A stretch of DNA of 64,000 bases from Paratinospora sagittata (GCA_035771175.1 CM069594.1:45001534-45065533), one strand, 5' to 3'. Positions 34,446-49,274 are shown, counted from the stretch's first letter. Notes: generated by a model not told the origin, from the letters alone. Numbers and translations: made by a program.

Positions 34446-35131
34446 AAAACTCACCCCAAGCCCCGTCATGTATTGCCAAAATTTTCAAATTTTGTTTAAC
34501 TCATCTTTTGGATTATTGTTTAAGAACACTTCTATAATTTTCCGTTTGATGTTTAAACTAAATCTTTTAAAAGTGTATGTGTATACTATGTTTGTTTCCA
34601 CTGCATCTCTTTCACAATGAGTTCTGCACGTCTCACTATTTGTTGCTTGCTTGCTTGTGTTTAACTATCTTTCTATCTCTCATTCATCTCTTAATGCTTT
34701 ACTACATTTGAATGATTGATCTATTTGAATTTGTGTGAGTGCTATATTTCATATTCATATGCTGCACACACTAATCGATGTTCGCAATTTGCTTGATTTA
34801 TACTCTGATATGCCTGCTTCTATGTTTGCAAAATTACTTTCAAATATTTCTGTTGCATAAATATGCTACTCGCTTGAACATGATTATATGTCATCATACT
34901 AATACTATCTTATTCATATTTTTTGATAAAATGCATCATGAAATCCTACTATGTCTAAATGCAATTATTAGCTTATTGATGACATCCTTCTGAAACAGTC
35001 ACATCTATCTTGAGTATCCGATATGCTTATCCGTGACTATCTGATAAATATCATGATTATACTTATCATGCATCTTATATATTATCATAATCATTTATGC
35101 TCATTTTGAACTTGTGATATCTGATATTTTT
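34446..35131. other. AT-rich stretch between the B element ORF and the satellite
   Basis: No domain, RNA or repeat is recognised. Two short open frames (34393-34620, 34778-34993) are hydrophobic translations of AT-rich DNA and are not supported. It passes directly into the first satellite unit at 35132. Confidence 0.5.
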
Positions 35132-36458
35132 TCAAAATGGAATACTATATCGAAGTGATTTTGAAGACTTTTCAATTTTCAGAGTTTTAGTGCTTAAATT
35201 GATCGAGAAGTTACCTTACACGCCAAAGATAAAACAAATGCATTAGACATGAGATATATCTTCGTTCTTCGAGCTTGATCTTTGTAGACTTTGACACCTA
35301 TTGTTTGATGTGTAGTTGATGATTAGTTCAAGCTCTTAGAAAAAAAAATACAGGTGATGTTTTCTCTTACCGTGAACACTTCACATACTTACAGTTTAAA
35401 ACAATAGATAGCCTCTGGAAATCTCAGCACAAAAGGGATAAAATGAAGAACTTGCGAAATAATGAGGTTATCTTCAAGACAGTTTGCAATTTTGATTCAG
35501 GTCGAAGGTTGTTTGGACAAATGCAAGAATAACGACTTTCTTCGATTTAAACTTGCAAAAATCGTGCGCGTTCTATCTTTGAAAATCAGAGAATGAGGGT
35601 TTTGTAAAATTAGCAGTTGCAGGTTAAAGAGGAAGAGAGTACAAAATGATTTGAATTCAAAACATTGTTTAATCTAAAGTTGTTTTGGGCGTGCGAGACA
35701 ATGGGAATCATCAAGGTGTTAGTAGAGAATATTTCAATTAAGACAACCAGGCAAAACTGTGTAAGGTATAGAAAGGTCGAGCAAGGAGAAGTGGCCACAT
35801 TTTTCTCGTTAGAAATATCAGATTTTTGTCTCAAACGTGGATAGCGTGTTATTGGGTTGTGTATCATGTTCTCTATTGAAATATTGCAGGTCGATATACA
35901 CAAACACGAGAGCTCGAGGTTTTCGGACTTTCCGATAGCGTGTTATCAAGGCCTATAGCGCGCTATTGCCCATTTTACTAAAAATGAAAAGATCAAGACA
36001 ACATGTTTATATCGAGTTATCAAATGGGATAACGCGCTATAGACAATTTTCAAGAAAAACAAATGTTTTGTTATACAACCCTATCAGCGGGCTATCAACA
36101 CTGATAGGGCGCTAGTGCCTGCTGGAAAATTTTTCCAAATTTCTGAATAGCCATATTTTTGGAAAATTAATATTTTGACACTCAAGAACCATTCCATTGA
36201 CTCAAAATATATTGATATAAGATTAAAAACTATTAAATAATTCAAAACTCATTGAAATTTTGATTAAAACCTTTCGGAAAACATTTTTTTCAAAATGGAA
36301 TACTATATCGAAGTGATTTTGAAGACTTTTCAATTTTCAGAGTTTTAGTGCTGAGATTGATCGAGAAGTTACCCAACACACCAAAGATAAAACTAATGCA
36401 TTAGACATGAGATACGTCTTCGTTCTTCGAGCTTGATCTTTGTAGACTTCGACACCTA

Positions 36459-36689
36459 TTGTTTGATGTGTTGTTGATGATTCGTTCAAGCTCTAAGAAA
36501 AAAAATACAGGTGATGTTTTCTCTTACCGTGAACACTTCACATACTTACAGTTTAAAACAATAGATAGCCTCTGGAAATCTCAGCACAAAAGGGATAAAA
36601 TGAAAAACTTGCGAAATAATGAGGTTATCTTCAACACAGTTTGCAATTTTGATTCAGGTGGAAGGTTGTTTGGACAAATGCAAGAATAA
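36459..36689 (+). other. Recurrent plus-strand open frame of the satellite (unit 2 as example)
   Basis: The block from TGDVFSYREHFTYLQF to GGRLFGQMQE, about 60 codons, stays open in the units I read. The part before it varies (runs of A around 'ttagaaaaaaaatacag'), so starts differ. Some units read YCEHF and QMHE. No family recognised; it may be a remnant of a gene or of chance origin. Confidence 0.3.
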
Positions 36690-36790
36690 CGACTTCCTTC
36701 GATTTAAACACACTTTGGAAAGCTCAGTCTAACTTTCAAAAATCGTGCGTGTTCTATCTTTGAAAATCACAGAATGAGGGTTTTATAAAA

Positions 36791-37084
36791 TTAGCAGTTG
36801 CTGGTTAAAGAGGAAGAGAGTACAAAATGATTCGAAATCAAAACGTTGTTTAATCTAAAGTGGTTCTGGGCGTGCGAGACAATCGGAATCATCAAGGTAT
36901 TAGAAGAGAATATTACAATTAAGATAACCAGGCAAAACTGTGTAAGGTATAGAAAAGTCGAGCAAGGAGAAGTGGCCACATTTTTCTCTTTAGAAATATC
37001 TGATTTTTGTCTCAAACGTGGATAGCGTGTTATTGGGTTGTGTATCATGTTCTCTATTGAAAGATAACAGGTCGATATACACAA
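36791..37084 (-). other. Recurrent minus-strand open frame of the satellite, 97 codons (unit 2 as example)
   Basis: Starting MCISTCYLSIENMIHNP, it has a hydrophobic middle (TQFCLVILIVIF). Versions of 83-97 codons are open in 18 of 20 units; units 7 and 13 are interrupted, both by the same kind of TAG in 'aactatgtaagg'. Differences between copies are often amino-acid changes, and no start-context or promoter evidence is visible. Recent amplification can explain why it stays open. I do not call it a gene. Confidence 0.35.
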
Positions 37085-38647
37085 ACCCGAGAGGTCGAGT
37101 TTTTCAGACTTTTCGATAGCAAGTTATCAAGGCCTGTAGCGCTATTGCCCATTTTACTAAAAAAGGAAAGATCACGACAACATCTTTATAGCGAGTTATC
37201 AAAGGGGATAGCGCGCTATAGACAATTTTCAAGAAAAACAAATGTTTTATTATACAACCCTATCAGTGGGCTATCAACACTGATAGGGGGCTAGTGCCTA
37301 TTAGAAAATTTGTGCAAATTGCTAAATAGCCTTATTTTTGAAAAATTAATATTTTGACACTCAAGAACCATTCCATTGACTCAAAATATATTGATATAAG
37401 ATTAAAAACTATTAAATAATTCAAAACTAATTGAAATTATGATTAAAACCTTTCGAACAACATTTTTTTCAAAATGGAATACTATATCGAAGTCATTTTG
37501 AAAACTTCTCAATTTTCAGAGTTTTAGTGTTGAGATTGATCAAGAAGTTACCCTACACACCAAAGATAAAACAAATGGATTAGACATGAGATACGTCTTC
37601 GTTCTTCGAGCTTGATCTTTGTAGACTTCGACACCTATTGTTTGATGTGTTGTTGATGATTAGTTCAAGCTCTTAGAAAAAAATACAGGTGATGTTTTCT
37701 CTTACTGTGAACACTTCACATACTTACAGTTTAAAACAATAGATTGCCTCTGGGAATCTCAACACAAAAGGGATAAAATGAAGAACTTGCGAAATAACGA
37801 GGTTATTTTCAAGACAGTTTGCAATTTTCATTCAGGTGGAAGGTTGTTTGGACAAATGCATGAATAACGACTTTCTTCGATTTAAACACTCTTTGGAAAG
37901 CTCAGTCTAACTTGCAAGAATCGTGCGTGTTCTATCTTTGAAAATCAGAGAATGAGGGTTTTATAAAATTAGCAGTTGCAGGTTAAACAGGAAGAGAGTA
38001 CAAAATGATTTGAATTCAAAACGTTGTTTAATCTAAAGTTGTTTTCGGCGAGCGAGACAATGGGAATCATCAAGGTGTTAGTAGAGAATATTTCAATTAA
38101 GATAACCAGGCAAAACTGTGTAAGGTATAGAAAAGTCGAGCAAGCAGTAGTGGCCACATTTTTCTTGTTAGAAATATCTGATTTTTGTCCCAAACGTGGA
38201 TAGCATGTTATTGGGTTGTGTATCATGTTCTCTATTGAAAGATAGCAGGTTGATATGCACAAACCCGAGAGGTCGAGTTTTTCAGACTTTGAGATAGCGA
38301 GGTATTAAAGCCTATAGCGCGCTATTGCCCATTTTACTAAAAATGGAAAGATCACGACAACATCTTTATAGCAAGTTATCAAAGGGGATAGCGCTGTAGA
38401 CAATTTTCAAGAAAAACAAATATTTTGTTATACAACCCCATCAGCGGGCTATCAACACTGATAGGGCGCTAGTGCCTGCTGGAAAATCTTTCCAAATTTC
38501 TGAATAGCCTTATTTTTGGAAAATTTACATTTTGACACTCAAGAACCATTCCATTGACTCAAAATACATTGATATAAGATTAAAAACTATTAAATAATTC
38601 AAAACTCATTGAAATTTTGATTAAAACCTTTCGGTAAACATTTTTTT

Positions 38648-41600
38648 CAAAATGGAAAACTATATCGAAGTGATTTTGAAGACTTTTCAATTTTCAGAGT
38701 TTTAGTGCTGAGATTGATCAAGAAGTCACCCTACACGCCAAAGATAAAACTAATGCATTAGACAGGAGATACGTCTTCATTCTTCGAGCTTGATCTTTGT
38801 AGACTTCGACACCTATTGTTTGATGTGTTGTTGATGATTCGTTCAAGCTCTTCGAAAAAAAAATACCGGTGATGTTTTCTCTTACCGTGAACACTGCACA
38901 TACTTACAGTTTAAAACAATAGAGAGCCTCTGGAAATCTCAGCACAAAAGGGATAAAATGAAAAACTTGCGAAATAATGAGGTTATCTTCAACACAGTTT
39001 GCAATTTTGATTCAGGTGGAAGGTTTTTTGGACAAATGAAAGAATAACGACTTTCTTCGATTTAAACACTCTTTGGAAAGCTCAGTCTAACTTTCAAAAA
39101 TCGTGCGTGTTCTATCTTTGAAAATCACAGAATGAGGGTTTTATAAAATTAGCAGTTGCTGGTTAAAGAGGAAGAGAGTACAAAATGATTCGAAATCAAA
39201 ATGTTGTTTACTCTAAAGTTGTTCTGGGCGTGCGAGACAATGGGAATCATCAAGGTATTAGTATAGAATATTACAATTAAGATAACCAGGCAAAACTGTG
39301 TAAGGTATAGAAAAGTCGAGCAAGGAGAAGTGGCCACATTTTTCTCTTTAGAAATATCTGATTTTTGTCTCAAACGTGGATAACGTGTTATTGGGTTGTG
39401 TATCATGTTCTCTATTGAAAGATAACAGGTCGATATACACAAACCCGAGAGGTCGAGTTTTGCAAACTTTTCGATAGCGAGTTATCAAGGCCTGTAGCGC
39501 GCTATTGCCCATTTTACTAAAAATGGAAAGATCACGACAACATCTTTATAGCGAGTTATCAAAGGGGATAGCGCGTTATAGACAATTTTCAAGAAAAATA
39601 AATGTTTTATTATACAACCCTATCAGCGGGCTATCAACACTGATAGGGGGCGAGTGCTTATTGGAAAGTTTTTGCAAATTGCTGAATAGCCTTATTTTTG
39701 GAAAATTAATGTTTTGACACTCAAGAACCATTCCATTGACTCAAAATATATTGATATAAGATTAAAAACTATTAAATAATTCAAAACTAATTGAAAATAT
39801 GATTAAAACCTTTCGAACAACATTTTTTTCAAAATGGAATACTATATCGAAGTCATTTTGAAAACTTCTCAATTTTCAGAGTTTTAGTGCTGAGATTGAT
39901 CGAGAAGTTACCCTACACACCAAAGATAAAACTAATGCATTAGACATGAGATACGTCTTCATTCTTCGAGCTTGATCTTTGTAGACTTCGACACCTATTG
40001 TTTGATGTGTTGTTGATGATTAGTTCAAGCTCTTAGAAAAAAAACACAGGTGATGTTTTCTCTTACTGTGAACACTTCACATACTTATAGTTTAAAACAA
40101 TAGATAGCCTCGGGGAATCTCAACACAAAAGGGATAAAATGAAGAACTTGCGAAATAATGAGGTTATTTTCAAGACAGTTTGCAATTTTCATTCAGGTGG
40201 AAGGTTGTTTGGACAAATGCATGAAGAACGACTTTCTTCGATTTAAACACTCTTTGGAAAGCTCAGTCTAACTTGCAAGAATCGTGCGTGTTCTATCTTT
40301 GAAAATCAGAGAATGAGGGTTTTATAAAATTAGCGGTTGCAGGTTAAACAGGAAGAGAGTACAAAATGATTTGAATTCAAAACGTTGTTTAATCTAAAGT
40401 TGTTTTCGGCGAGCGAGACAATGGGAATCATCAAGGTGTTAGTAAAGAATATTTCAATTAAGATAACCAGGCAAAACTGTGCATGGTATAGAAAAGTCGA
40501 GCAAGCAGAAGTAGCCACATTTTTCTCGTTAGAAATATCTGATTTTTGTCCCAAACGTGGATAGCATGTTATTGGGTTGTGTATCATGTTCTCTATTGAA
40601 ATATTGCAGGTCGATATACACAAACACGAGAGCTCGAGGTTTTCGGACTTTCCAATAGCGTGTTATCAAGGCCTATAGCGCGCTATTGCCCATTTTACTA
40701 AAAATGAAAAGATCACGACAACATGTTTATATCGAGTTATCAAATGGGATAACGCGCTATAGACAATTTTCAAGAAAAACAAATATTTTGTTATACAACC
40801 CCATCAGCGGGCTATCAACACTGATAGGGCGCTAGTGCCTGCTGGAAAATTTTTCCAAATTTCTGAATAGCCTTATTTTTGGAAAATTTAGATTTTGACA
40901 CTCAAGAACCATTCCATTGACTCAAAATACATTGATATAAGATTAAAAACTATTAAATAATTCAAAACTCATTGAAATTTTGATTAAAACCTTTCAGAAA
41001 ACATTTTTTTCAAAATGGAATACTATATCGAAGTGATTTTGAAGACTTTTCAATTTTTAGAGTTTTAGTGCTGAGATTGATCGAGAAGTTACCCTACACG
41101 CCAAAGATAAAACTAATGCAGTAGACATGAGATACGTCTTCGTTCTTCGAGCTTGATCTTTGTAGACTTCGACACCTATTGTTTGATGTGTTGTTGATGA
41201 TTCGTTCAAGCTCTTAGAAAAAAAAATACAGGTGATGTTTTCTCTTACCTTGAACACTTCACATACTTACATTTTAAAACAATAGATAGCCTCTGGAAAT
41301 CTCAGCACAAAAGGGATAAAATGAAAAACATGCGAAATAATGAGGTTATCTTCAACACAGTTTGCAATTTTGATTCAGGTGGAAGGTTGTTTGGACAAAT
41401 GCAAGAATAACAACTTTCTTCGATTAAACACTCTTTGGAAAGCTCAGTCTAACTTTCAAAAATCGTGCGTGTTCCATCTTTGAAAATCACAGAATGAGGG
41501 TTTTGTAAAATTAGCAGTTGCTGGTTAAAGAGGAAGAGAGTACAAAATGATTCAAAATCAAAACGTTGTTTAATCTAAAGTTGTTCTGGGCGTGCGAGAC

Positions 41601-43371
41601 AATGGGAATCATCAAGGTATTAGTAGAGAATATTACAATTAAGATAACCAAGCAAAACTGTGTAAGGTATAGAAAAGTCGAGCAAGGAGAAGTGGCCACA
41701 TTTTTCTCTTGAGAAATATCTGATTTTTGTCTCAAACGTGGATAGCGTGTTATTGGGTTGTGTATCATGTTCTCTATTGAAAGATAACAGGTCGATATAC
41801 ACAAACTCGAGAGGTCAAGTTTTTCAGACTTTTCGATAGCGAGTTATTAAGGCCTGTAGCGCGCTATTGCCCATTTTACTAAAAATGGAAAGATCACGAC
41901 AACATCTTTATAGCGAGTTATCAAAGGGGATAGCGCGCTATAGAAAATTTTCAAGAAAAACAAATGTTTTATTATACAACCCTATCAGCGGGCTATCAAC
42001 ACTGATAGGGCTAGTGCCTACTGGAAAATTTTTGCAAATTGCTGAATAGCCTTGTTTTTCGAAAATTAATATTTTGACACTCAAGAACCATTCCATTGAC
42101 TCAAAATATATTGATATAAGATTAAAAACTATTAAATAATCCGGAACTAATTGAAATTATGATTAAAACCTTTCAGAGAACATTTTTTCTCAAAGGGGAA
42201 TACTATATCGAAGTCATTTTGAAAACTTTTCAATTTTCAGAGTTTTAGTGCTGAGAGTGATTGAGAAGTTACCCTACACACCAAAGATAAAACTAATGCA
42301 TTAGACATGAGATACGTCTTCGTTCTTCGGGCTTGATCTTTGTAGACATCGACACCTATTGTTTGATGTGTTGTTGATGATTAGTTCAAGCTCTTAGAAA
42401 AAAAATACAGGTGATGTTTTCTCTTACTGTGAACACTTCACATACTTACAGTTTAAAACAATAGATTGCCTCTGGGAATCTCAACACAAAAGGGATAAAA
42501 TGAAGAACTTGCGAAATAATGAGGTTATTTTCAAGACAGTTTGCAATTTTCATTCAGGTGGAAGGTTGTTTGGACAAATGCATGAAGAACGACTTTCTTC
42601 GATTTAAACACTCTTTGGAAAGCTTAGTCTAACTTGCAAGAATCGTGCGTGTTCTATCTTTAAAAATTAGAGAATGAGGGTTTTATAAAATTAGCAGTTG
42701 CAGGTTAAACAGGAAGAGAGTACAAAATGATTTGAATTCAAAACGTTGTTTAATCTAAAGTTGTTTTGGGCGAGCGAGAGAATGGGAAGCATCAAGGTGT
42801 TAGTAGAGAATATTTCAATTAAGATAACCAGGCAAAACTATGTAAGGTATAAAAAAGTCGAGCGAGCAGAAGTGGCCACATTTTTCTCGTTAGAAATATC
42901 TGATTTTTGTCCCAAACGTGGATAGCATGTTATTGGGTTGTGTATCATGTTCTCTATTGAAAGATAGCAGGTCGATATGCACAAACCCGAGAGGTCGAGT
43001 TTTTCAGACTTTCCGATAGCGAGGTATCAAGGCCTATAGCGCGCTATTGCCCATTTTACTAAAAATGGAAAGATCATGACAACATCTTTATAGCAAGTTA
43101 TCAAAGGGGATAGCGCGCTATAGACAATTTTCAAGAAAAACAAATATTTTGTTATACAACCCCATCAGCGGGCTATCAACACCGATAGGGCGCTAGTGCC
43201 TGCTGGAAAATTTTTCCAAATTTCTGAATAGCCTTATTTTGGGAAAATTTAGATTTTGACACTCAAGAACCATTCAATTGACTCAAAATACATTGATATA
43301 AGATTAAAAACTATTAAATAATTCAAAACTCATTGAAATTTTGATTAAAACCTTTCGGTAAACATTTTTTT
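38648..43371. repeat. Higher-order repeat block 1 (units 4-7, 4724 bp)
   Basis: Unit 4 shares private variants with unit 8 ('aataccggtgatg'; 'aaggttttttggacaaatga'). Unit 5 matches units 9 and 10 ('agcctcggggaatctc'). Unit 6 matches unit 11 ('cttaccttgaacac'; 'cttacattttaaaac'). Unit 7 matches unit 12 ('tctcaaag'; 'ttcttcgggcttg'). Confidence 0.8.
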
Positions 43372-46300
43372 CAAAATGGAATACTATATCGAAGTGATTT
43401 TGAAGACTTTTTGATTTTCAGAGTTTTAGTGCTGAGATTGATCGAGAAGTTACCCTACACACCAAAGATAAAACTAATGCACTAGACATGAGATACGTCT
43501 TCGTTCTTCGAGCTTGATCTTTGTAGACTTCGACACCTATTGTTTGATGTGTTGTTGATGATTCGTTCAAGCTCTTGGAAAAAAAAATACCGGTGATGTT
43601 TTCTCTTACCGTGAACACTTCACATACTTACAGTTTAAAACAATAGAGAGCCTCTGGAAATCTCAGCACAAAAGGGATAAAATGAAAAACTTGCGAAATA
43701 ATGAGGTTATCTTCAACACAGTTTGCAATTTTGATTCAGGTGGAAGGTTTTTTGGACAAATGAAAGAATAACGAGTTTCTTCGATTTAAACACTCTTTGG
43801 AAAGCTCAGTCTAACTTTCAAAAATCGTGCGTGTTCTATCTTTGAAAATCACAGAATGAGGGTTTTATAAAATTAGCAGTTGCTGGTTAAAGAGGAAGAG
43901 AGTACAAAATGATTCGAAATCAAAATGTTGTTTACTCTAAAGTTGTTCTGGGCGTGCGAGACAATGGGAATCATCAAGGTATTAGTATAGAATATTACAA
44001 TTAAGATAACCAGGCAAAACTGTGTAAGGTATAGAAAAGTCGAGCAAGGAGAAGTGGCCACATTTTTCTCTTTAGAAATATCTGATTTTTGTCTCAAACA
44101 TGGATAGCGTGTTTTTGGGTTGTGTATCATGTTCTCTATTGAAAGATAACAGGTCGATATACACAAACCCGAGAGGTCGAGTTTTGCAGACTTTTCGATA
44201 GCGAGTTATCAAGGCCTGTAGCGCGCTATTGCCCATTTTACTAAAAATGGAAAGATCACGACAACATCTTTATAGCGAGTTATCAAACGGGATAGCGCGC
44301 TATAGACAACTTTCAAGAAAAACAAATGTATTATTATACAACCCTATCAGCGGGCTATCAACACTGATAGGGGGCCAGTGCTTATTGGAAAGTTTTTGCA
44401 AATTGCTGAATAGCCTTATTTTTGGAAAATTAATGTTTTGACACTCAAGAACCATTCCATTGACTCAAAATATATTGATATAAGATTAAAAACTATTAAA
44501 TAATTCAAAACTAATTGAAAATATGATTAAAACCTTTCGAACAACATTTTTTTCAAAATGGAATACTATATCGAAGTCATTTTGAAAACTTCTCAATTTT
44601 CAGAGTTTTAGTGCTGAGATTGATCGAGAAGTTACCCTACACACCAAAGATAAAACTAATGCATTAGACATGAGATACGTCTTCATTCTTCGAGCTTGAT
44701 CTTTGTAGACTTCGACACCTATTGTTTGATGTGTTGTTGATGATTAGTTCAAGCTCTTAGAAAAAAAACACAGGTGATGTTTTCTCTTACTGTGAACACT
44801 TCACATACTTATAGTTTAAAACAATAGATAGCCTCGGGGAATCTCAACACAAAAGGGATAAAATGAAGAACTTGCGAAATAATGAGGTTATTTTCAAGAC
44901 AGTTTGCAATTTTCATTCAGGTGGAAGGTTGTTTGGACAAATGCATGAAGAACGACTTTCTTCGATTTAAACACTCTTTGGAAAGCTCAGTCTAACTTGC
45001 AAGAATCGTGCGTGTTCTATCTTTGAAAATCAGAGAATGAGGGTTTTATAAAATTAGCGGTTGCAGGTTAAACAGGAAGAGAGTACAAAATGATTTGAAT
45101 TCAAAACGTTGTTTAATCTAAAGTTGTTTTCGGCGAGCGAGACAATGGGAATCATCAAGGTGTTAGTAGAGAATATTTCAATTAAGATAACCAGGCAAAA
45201 CTGTGTATGGTATAGAAAAGTCGAGCAAGCAGAAGTGGCCACATTTTTCTCGTTAGAAATATCTGATTTTTGTCCCAAACATGGATAGCATGTTATTGGG
45301 TTGTGTATCATGTTCTCTATTGAAAGATAACAGGTCGATATGCACAAACCCGAGAGGTCGAGTTTTTCAGACTTTCCGATAGCGATGTATTAAGGTCTAT
45401 AGCGCGCTATTGCCCATTTTACTAAAAATGGAAAGATCTCGACAACATCTTTATAGCAAGTTATCAAAAGGGGATAGCGCTGTAGACAATTTTCAAGAAA
45501 AACAAATATTTTGTTATACAACCCCATCAGCGGGCTATCAACACTGATAGGGCGCTAGTGCCTGCTGGAAAATTTTTCCAAATTTCTGAATAGCCTTATT
45601 TTTGGAAAATTCTGATTTTGACACTCAAGAACCATTCTATTGACTCAAAATACATTGATATAAGATTAAAAACTATTAAATAATTCAAAACTCATTGAAA
45701 TTTTGATTAAAACCTTTCAGAAAACATTTTTTTCAAAATGGAATACTATATCGAAGTGATTTTGAAGACTTTTCAATTTTTAGAGTTTTAGTGCTGAGAT
45801 TGATCGAGAAGTTACCCTACACACCAAAGATAAAACTAATGCATTAGACATGAGATACGTCTTCATTCTTCGAGCTTGATCTTTGTAGACTTCGACACCT
45901 ATTGTTTGATGTGTTGTTGATGATTAGTTCAAGCTCTTAGAAAAAAAACACAGGTGATGTTTTCTCTTACTGTGAACACTTCACATACTTATAGTTTAAA
46001 ACAATAGATAGCCTCGGGGAATCTCAACACAAAAGGGATAAAATGAAGAACTTGCGAAATAATGAGGTTATTTTCAAGACAGTTTGCAATTTTCATTCAG
46101 GTGGAAGGTTGTTTGGACAAATGCATGAAGAACGACTTTCTTCGATTTAAACACTCTTTGGAAAGCTCAGTCTAACTTGCAAGAATCGTGCGTGTTCTAT
46201 CTTTGAAAATCAGAGAATGAGGGTTTTATAAAATTAGCGGTTGCAGGTTAAACAGGAAGAGAGTACAAAATGATTTGAATTCAAAACGTTGTTTAATCTA

Positions 46301-49274
46301 AAGTTGTTTTCGGCGAGCGAGACAATGGGAATCATCAAGGTGTTAGTAGAGAATATTTCAATTAAGATAACCAGGCAAAACTGTGTATGGTATAGAAAAG
46401 TCGAGCAAGCAGAAGTGGCCACATTTTTCTCGTTAGAAATATCTGATTTTTGTCCCAAACATGGATAGCATGTTATTGGGTTGTGTATCATGTTCTCTAT
46501 TGAAAGATAACAGGTCGATATGCACAAACCCGAGAGGTCGAGTTTTTCAGACTTTCCGATAGCGATGTATTAAGGTCTATAGCGCGCTATTGCCCATTTT
46601 ACTAAAAATGGAAAGATCTCGACAACATCTTTATAGCAAGTTATCAAAAGGGGATAGCGCTGTAGACAATTTTCAAGAAAAACAAATATTTTGTTATACA
46701 ACCCCATCAGCGGGCTATCAACACTGATAGGGCGCTAGTGCCTGCTGGAAAATTTTTCCAAATTTCTGAATAGCCTTATTTTTGGAAAATTCTGATTTTG
46801 ACACTCAAGAACCATTCTATTGACTCAAAATACATTGATATAAGATTAAAAACTATTAAATAATTCAAAACTCATTGAAATTTTGATTAAAACCTTTCAG
46901 AAAACATTTTTTTCAAAATGGAATACTATATCGAAGTGATTTTGAAGACTTTTCAATTTTTAGAGTTTTAGTGCTGAGATTGATCGAGAAGTTACCCTAC
47001 ACGCCAAAGATAAAACTAATGCAGTAGACATGAGATACGTCTTCGTTCTTCGAGCTTGATCTTTGTAGACTTCGACACCTATTGTTTGATGTGTTGTTGA
47101 TGATTCGTTCAAGCTCTTAGAAAAAAAAATACAGGTGATGTTTTCTCTTACCTTGAACACTTCACATACTTACATTTTAAAACAATAGATAGCCTCTGGA
47201 AATCTCAGCACAAAAGGGATAAAATGAAAAACTTGCGAAATAATGAGGTTATCTTCAACACAGTTTGCAATTTTGATTCAGGTGGAAGGTTGTTTGGACA
47301 AATGCAAGAATAACAACTTTCTTCGATTAAACACTCTTTGGAAAGCTCAGTCTAACTTTCAAAAATCGTGCGTGTTCCATCTTTGAAAATCATAGAATGA
47401 GGGTTTTATAAAATTAGCAGTTGCTGGTTAAAGAGGAAGAGAGTACAAAATGATTCGAAATCAAAACGTTGTTTAATCTAAAGTTGTTCTGGGCGTGCGA
47501 GACAATGGGAATCATCAAGGTATTAGTAGAGAATATTACAATTAAGATAACCAGGCAAAACTGTGTAAGGTATAGAAAAGTCGAGCAAGGAGAAGTGGCC
47601 ACATTTTTCTCTTGAGAAATATCTGATTTTTGTCTCAAACGTGGATAGCGTGTTATTGGGTTGTGTATCATGTTCTCTATTGAAAGATAACAGGTCAATA
47701 TACACAAACTCGAGAGGTCAAGTTTTTCAGACTTTTCGATAGCGAGTTATTAAGGCCTGTAGCGCGCTATTGCCCATTTTACTAAAAATGGAAAGATCAC
47801 GACAACATCTTTATAGCGAGTTATCAAAGGGGATAGCGCGCTATAGAAAATTTTCAAGAAAAACAAATGTTTTATTATACAACCCTATCAGCGGGCTATC
47901 AACACTGATAGGGCTAGTGCCTACTGGAAAATTTTTGCAAATTGCTGAATAGCCTTGTTTTTCGAAAATTAATATTTTGACACTCAAGAACCATTCCATT
48001 GACTCAAAATATATTGATATAAGATTAAAAACTATTAAATAATTCGGAACTAATTGAAATTATGATTAAAACCTTTCGGAGAACATTTTTTCTCAAAGTG
48101 GAATACTATATCGAAGTCATTTTGAAAACTTTTCAATTTTCAGAGTTTTAGTGCTGAGATTGATTGAGAAGTTACCCTACACACCAAAGATAAAACTAAT
48201 GCATTAGACATGAGATACATCTTCGTTCTTCGGGCTTGATCTTTGTAGACTTCGACACCTATTGTTTGATGTGTTGTTGATGATTCGTTGAAGCTCTTAG
48301 AAAAAAAATACAGGTGATGTTTTCTCTTACTGTGAACACTTCACATACTTACAGTTTAAAATAATAGATATCCTCTGGGAATCTCAACACAAAAGGGATA
48401 AAATGAAGAACTTGCGAAATAATGAGGTTATCTTCAAGGCAGTTTGCAATTTTCATTCAGGTGGAAGGTTGTTTGGACAAATGCATGAAGAACGACTTTC
48501 TTCGATTTAAACACTCTTTGGAAAGCTCAGTCTAACTTGCAAGAATCGTGCGTGTTCTATCTTTGAAAATCAGAGAATGAGGGTTTTATAAAATTAGCAG
48601 TTGCAGGTTAATTAGGAAGAGAGTACAAAATGATTTGAATTCAAAACGTTGTTTAATCTAAAGTTGTTTTGGGCGAGCGAGAGAATGGGAATCATCAAGG
48701 TGTTAGTAGAGAATGTTTCAATTAAGATAACCAGGCAAAACTGTGTAAGGTATAGAAAAGTCGAGCAAGCAGAAGTGGCCACATTTTTCTCGTTAGAAAT
48801 ATCTGATTTTTGTCCCAAACGTGGATAGCATGTTATTGGGTTGTGTATCATGTTCTCTATTGAAAGATAGCAGGTCGATATGCACAAACCCGAGAGGTCG
48901 AGTTTTTCAGACTTTCTGATAGCGAGGTATCAAGGCCTATAGCGCGCAATTGCCCATTTTACTAAAAATTGAAAGATCACGACAACATCTTTATAGCGAG
49001 TTATCAAAGGGGATAGCGCGCTATAGACAATTTTCAAGAAAAACAAATATTTTGTTATACAACCCCATCAGCGGGTTATCAACACTGATAGGGCGCTAGT
49101 GCCTGCTGGAAAATTTTTCCAAATTTCTGAATAGCCTTATTTTTGGAAAATTTAGATTTTGACACTCAAGAACCATTCCATTGACTCAAAATACATTGAT
49201 ATAAGATTAAAAACTATTAAATAATTCAAAACTCATTGAAATTTTCATTAAAACCTTTCGGAAAACATTTTTTT
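43372..49274. repeat. Higher-order repeat block 2 (units 8-12, with one extra unit)
   Basis: It follows the order of block 1 but contains an extra copy of the second member: units 9 and 10 both correspond to unit 5. Without that extra unit the spacing is again about 4723 bp. Unit 13 (from 49275) starts like unit 8, then becomes like units 6/11, so it is a chimera. Confidence 0.75.
45734..46913. repeat. Recently duplicated satellite unit (unit 10, copy of unit 9)
   Basis: Units 9 (44554-45733) and 10 look almost identical except near their starts. Their 97-codon minus-strand frames (45054-45347 and 46234-46527) give the same protein, residue for residue. Confidence 0.8.

Noticed and set aside
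43418..43618. Minus-strand 66-codon frames (MF(K/T)VRENIT...) in units 6, 8, 11 and 13
   Set aside because: They are the reverse of the plus-strand frame and its A-rich run, and are not open in most units.
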